Under the pieces are notes generated by a model. It had not been told where the DNA came from. It saw only the letters and a program-made list of their open reading frames with translations, and ran no database searches. A stretch of 6,806 nt of DNA, from positions 1 to 6,806 of the forward strand of contig JAGODN010000140.1 in NCBI GenBank assembly GCA_017998195.1, read 5' to 3'. Origin of the DNA: Desulfobulbus sp. (lineage in GTDB: Bacteria; Desulfobacterota; Desulfobulbia; Desulfobulbales; Desulfobulbaceae). The position numbers and the translations under genes were made by a program. Shown piece by piece: positions 5,599 to 6,806 of the stretch (position 1 is the stretch's first letter; each line of letters starts with the position of its first letter).

Positions 5599-6806
5599 TT
5601 AAGGTGTGGTTACCGTTGCCGTGTTCGACCAGAGCGAGGCCTCTGTCCCGCTGAAGGCGTTAACCCTGTAATAATAGGTCTTCCCTCGTGGCACGGTCTG
5701 GGTGAAGGTTTGCAGGTTGGGACCAATGGTCGCGTTGACAAGGCCAAGACTGAATGCTGCGTTATCGGCCCGCTGGATCAGGAAGCCCGTCTCGTTTGAG
5801 GCGTTATCCGTCCATGTCAGCGTGACTGTAGCCGAGTTTTTGTTCTTCGCAACAGCGATCCCCGCCAAGCCGGTCGGCGCCGCGACCACATTAGGAGGAA
5901 TGCTCCCCCCGGTGCTGGAATTGCCCCTGGAGTCGAGCGTCAGGGTGGGCCAGCCTTCGCCAGGCAAGAGATTGTTGAAGGCCGGGTTGGCGTAGTCCCA
6001 AGTGTCCCCCACCACGTTAATGGCGTACACTTGGTATTCATACGGGGTGCTAATATTCCCAAGGGCGTCGTCGTACGTCCTCGTGATGTTTGTCCCCGGG
6101 CCGTCAAGTCCGTCGGACGGGACCGTCTTAACGATGCTCCAAGGGCCGGTCGATCCGGCTACCCGGCGCTCGATGACGAAGCCTGTCTCGTTCTTCGAGG
6201 TGTCGATCCAAGTCACCTTATAGGTAAAGATTTGATTTTTACCCTTGCCGGTGGAGGACGGAACCGCACTGACAAAAGTCGGAGCCTTGGGAGCCACACC
6301 AACCACCTGCGCGTGCATCATATCCATCTCCTCATGGCTGAGGATGTGGCAGTGATACACGTACTCCCAACCGAAGTTGACGAAGTGGTTGATGATGTCC
6401 ACCGGCTCGCCGGACGGGCTGAAGGCCAGGAGCGGCAGCCCCGCTGCCTCCCGCTGCGCCGTGTTGGCCCCTTCCAGGTAGGCATTCTCGGGCATGGACG
6501 GGTCGAGCAGGCGGATGCTGTTGGGCAGGCCGCCCCAGGCCTCCGGGATGTGCGGAACAACTGGCCGCATGGCGACGATGGTGTCTTCAAGCGGGCTGAC
6601 GCGAACCGTGTCCTTCCAGCCGAGTTCGGTCGGGTGCGGCTTGCGGATGATGCCGTCCCAGCCGACCCGGTTGACCAACTGCACATCGTACAGGTGGAAG
6701 TGCACCGGGTGGGTGTCCACGCCGTTGTGGGTGAACTTCCAGATCTGGGTGCCGTCGTTCGCTGTAGCGATCGGCTGCACACTCACGCCCGGCGGCAGTT
6801 CGATAC
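5599..6806 (-). CDS. Multicopper oxidase C-terminal part with two fibronectin type III-like domains (5' end outside window)
   Basis: The last 401 residues of a multicopper oxidase, which couples one-electron oxidation of four substrate molecules to reduction of O2 to water. The fragment opens with the final cupredoxin domain. HPVHFH at fragment residues 32-37 supplies type 1, 2 and 3 copper ligands. HCHILSHEEMDMM at 151-163 supplies the type 3 His, the type 1 Cys152 and His157, and a likely axial Met162. Two domains follow: about 175-275 (WIDTSKNETGFVIERR) and 309-401 (WTDNASNETGFLIQRA). These read as fibronectin type III-like and look like copies of one another, joined by a Gly/Ser/Pro linker. 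The frame continues through the window edge without a start. Tails like this are known, as I recall, in large secreted oxidases such as Geobacter OmpB. Substrate is unknown: Cu(I), Mn(II)/Fe(II) or organics are all possible; proximity to cusBA makes copper plausible. Confidence 0.92.
   Translation of the reverse strand, partial: IELPPGVSVQPIATANDGTQIWKFTHNGVDTHPVHFHLYDVQLVNRVGWDGIIRKPHPTELGWKDTVRVSPLEDTIVAMRPVVPHIPEAWGGLPNSIRLLDPSMPENAYLEGANTAQREAAGLPLLAFSPSGEPVDIINHFVNFGWEYVYHCHILSHEEMDMMHAQVVGVAPKAPTFVSAVPSSTGKGKNQIFTYKVTWIDTSKNETGFVIERRVAGSTGPWSIVKTVPSDGLDGPGTNITRTYDDALGNISTPYEYQVYAINVVGDTWDYANPAFNNLLPGEGWPTLTLDSRGNSSTGGSIPPNVVAAPTGLAGIAVAKNKNSATVTLTWTDNASNETGFLIQRADNAAFSLGLVNATIGPNLQTFTQTVPRGKTYYYRVNAFSGTEASLWSNTATVTTP

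Overview
The window carries a metal-handling locus, and every convincing gene is on the minus strand. DNA is very GC-rich in the efflux genes (strong G/C at third positions). Tripartite RND efflux genes and a large multicopper oxidase point to a Gram-negative bacterium, probably a high-GC proteobacterium (beta or gamma). That taxonomic guess is inference from general style, not from a marker gene.

Layout, in the direction of transcription (right to left): (1) 6806-5599 is the C-terminal 401 residues of a multicopper oxidase. It has the last cupredoxin domain with both histidine copper motifs, followed by two fibronectin type III-like domains; its start lies outside the window. (2) 5579-5542 is a strong intrinsic terminator just after the oxidase stop. 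(3) 5541-5128 is a spacer of about 410 bases with no secure gene. It holds a short ORF resembling the tail of a c-type cytochrome, a 76-codon ORF whose stop overlaps the start of cusB as ATGA, and a cysteine-rich reading frame running into cusB without a start codon. (4) 5127-3049 is cusB, a periplasmic adaptor with an N-terminal metal-binding motif, an unusually long low-complexity insertion in its hairpin region, and a fused C-terminal YHS domain with a His-rich tail. (5) 3056-1 is cusA, the RND pump, overlapping cusB by 8 bases and cut by the window edge after residue 1018, just before the C-terminal helices.

Working together, CusB and CusA would form the inner-membrane and periplasmic parts of a Cu(I)/Ag(I) exporter. 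The three cleft methionines typical of CusA are all present, which favours copper or silver over the zinc/cobalt/nickel pumps. The outer-membrane channel (CusC-type), any CusF chaperone and any regulator are not in the window. The neighbouring multicopper oxidase could oxidise Cu(I) or another metal or organic substrate outside the cytoplasm; the terminator suggests it is a separate transcription unit. I see no RNA gene, CRISPR array, insertion sequence or clear promoter. The least ordinary parts are the domain architecture of the adaptor and the degenerate-looking spacer upstream of it; I do not see clear evidence for an entirely new system.
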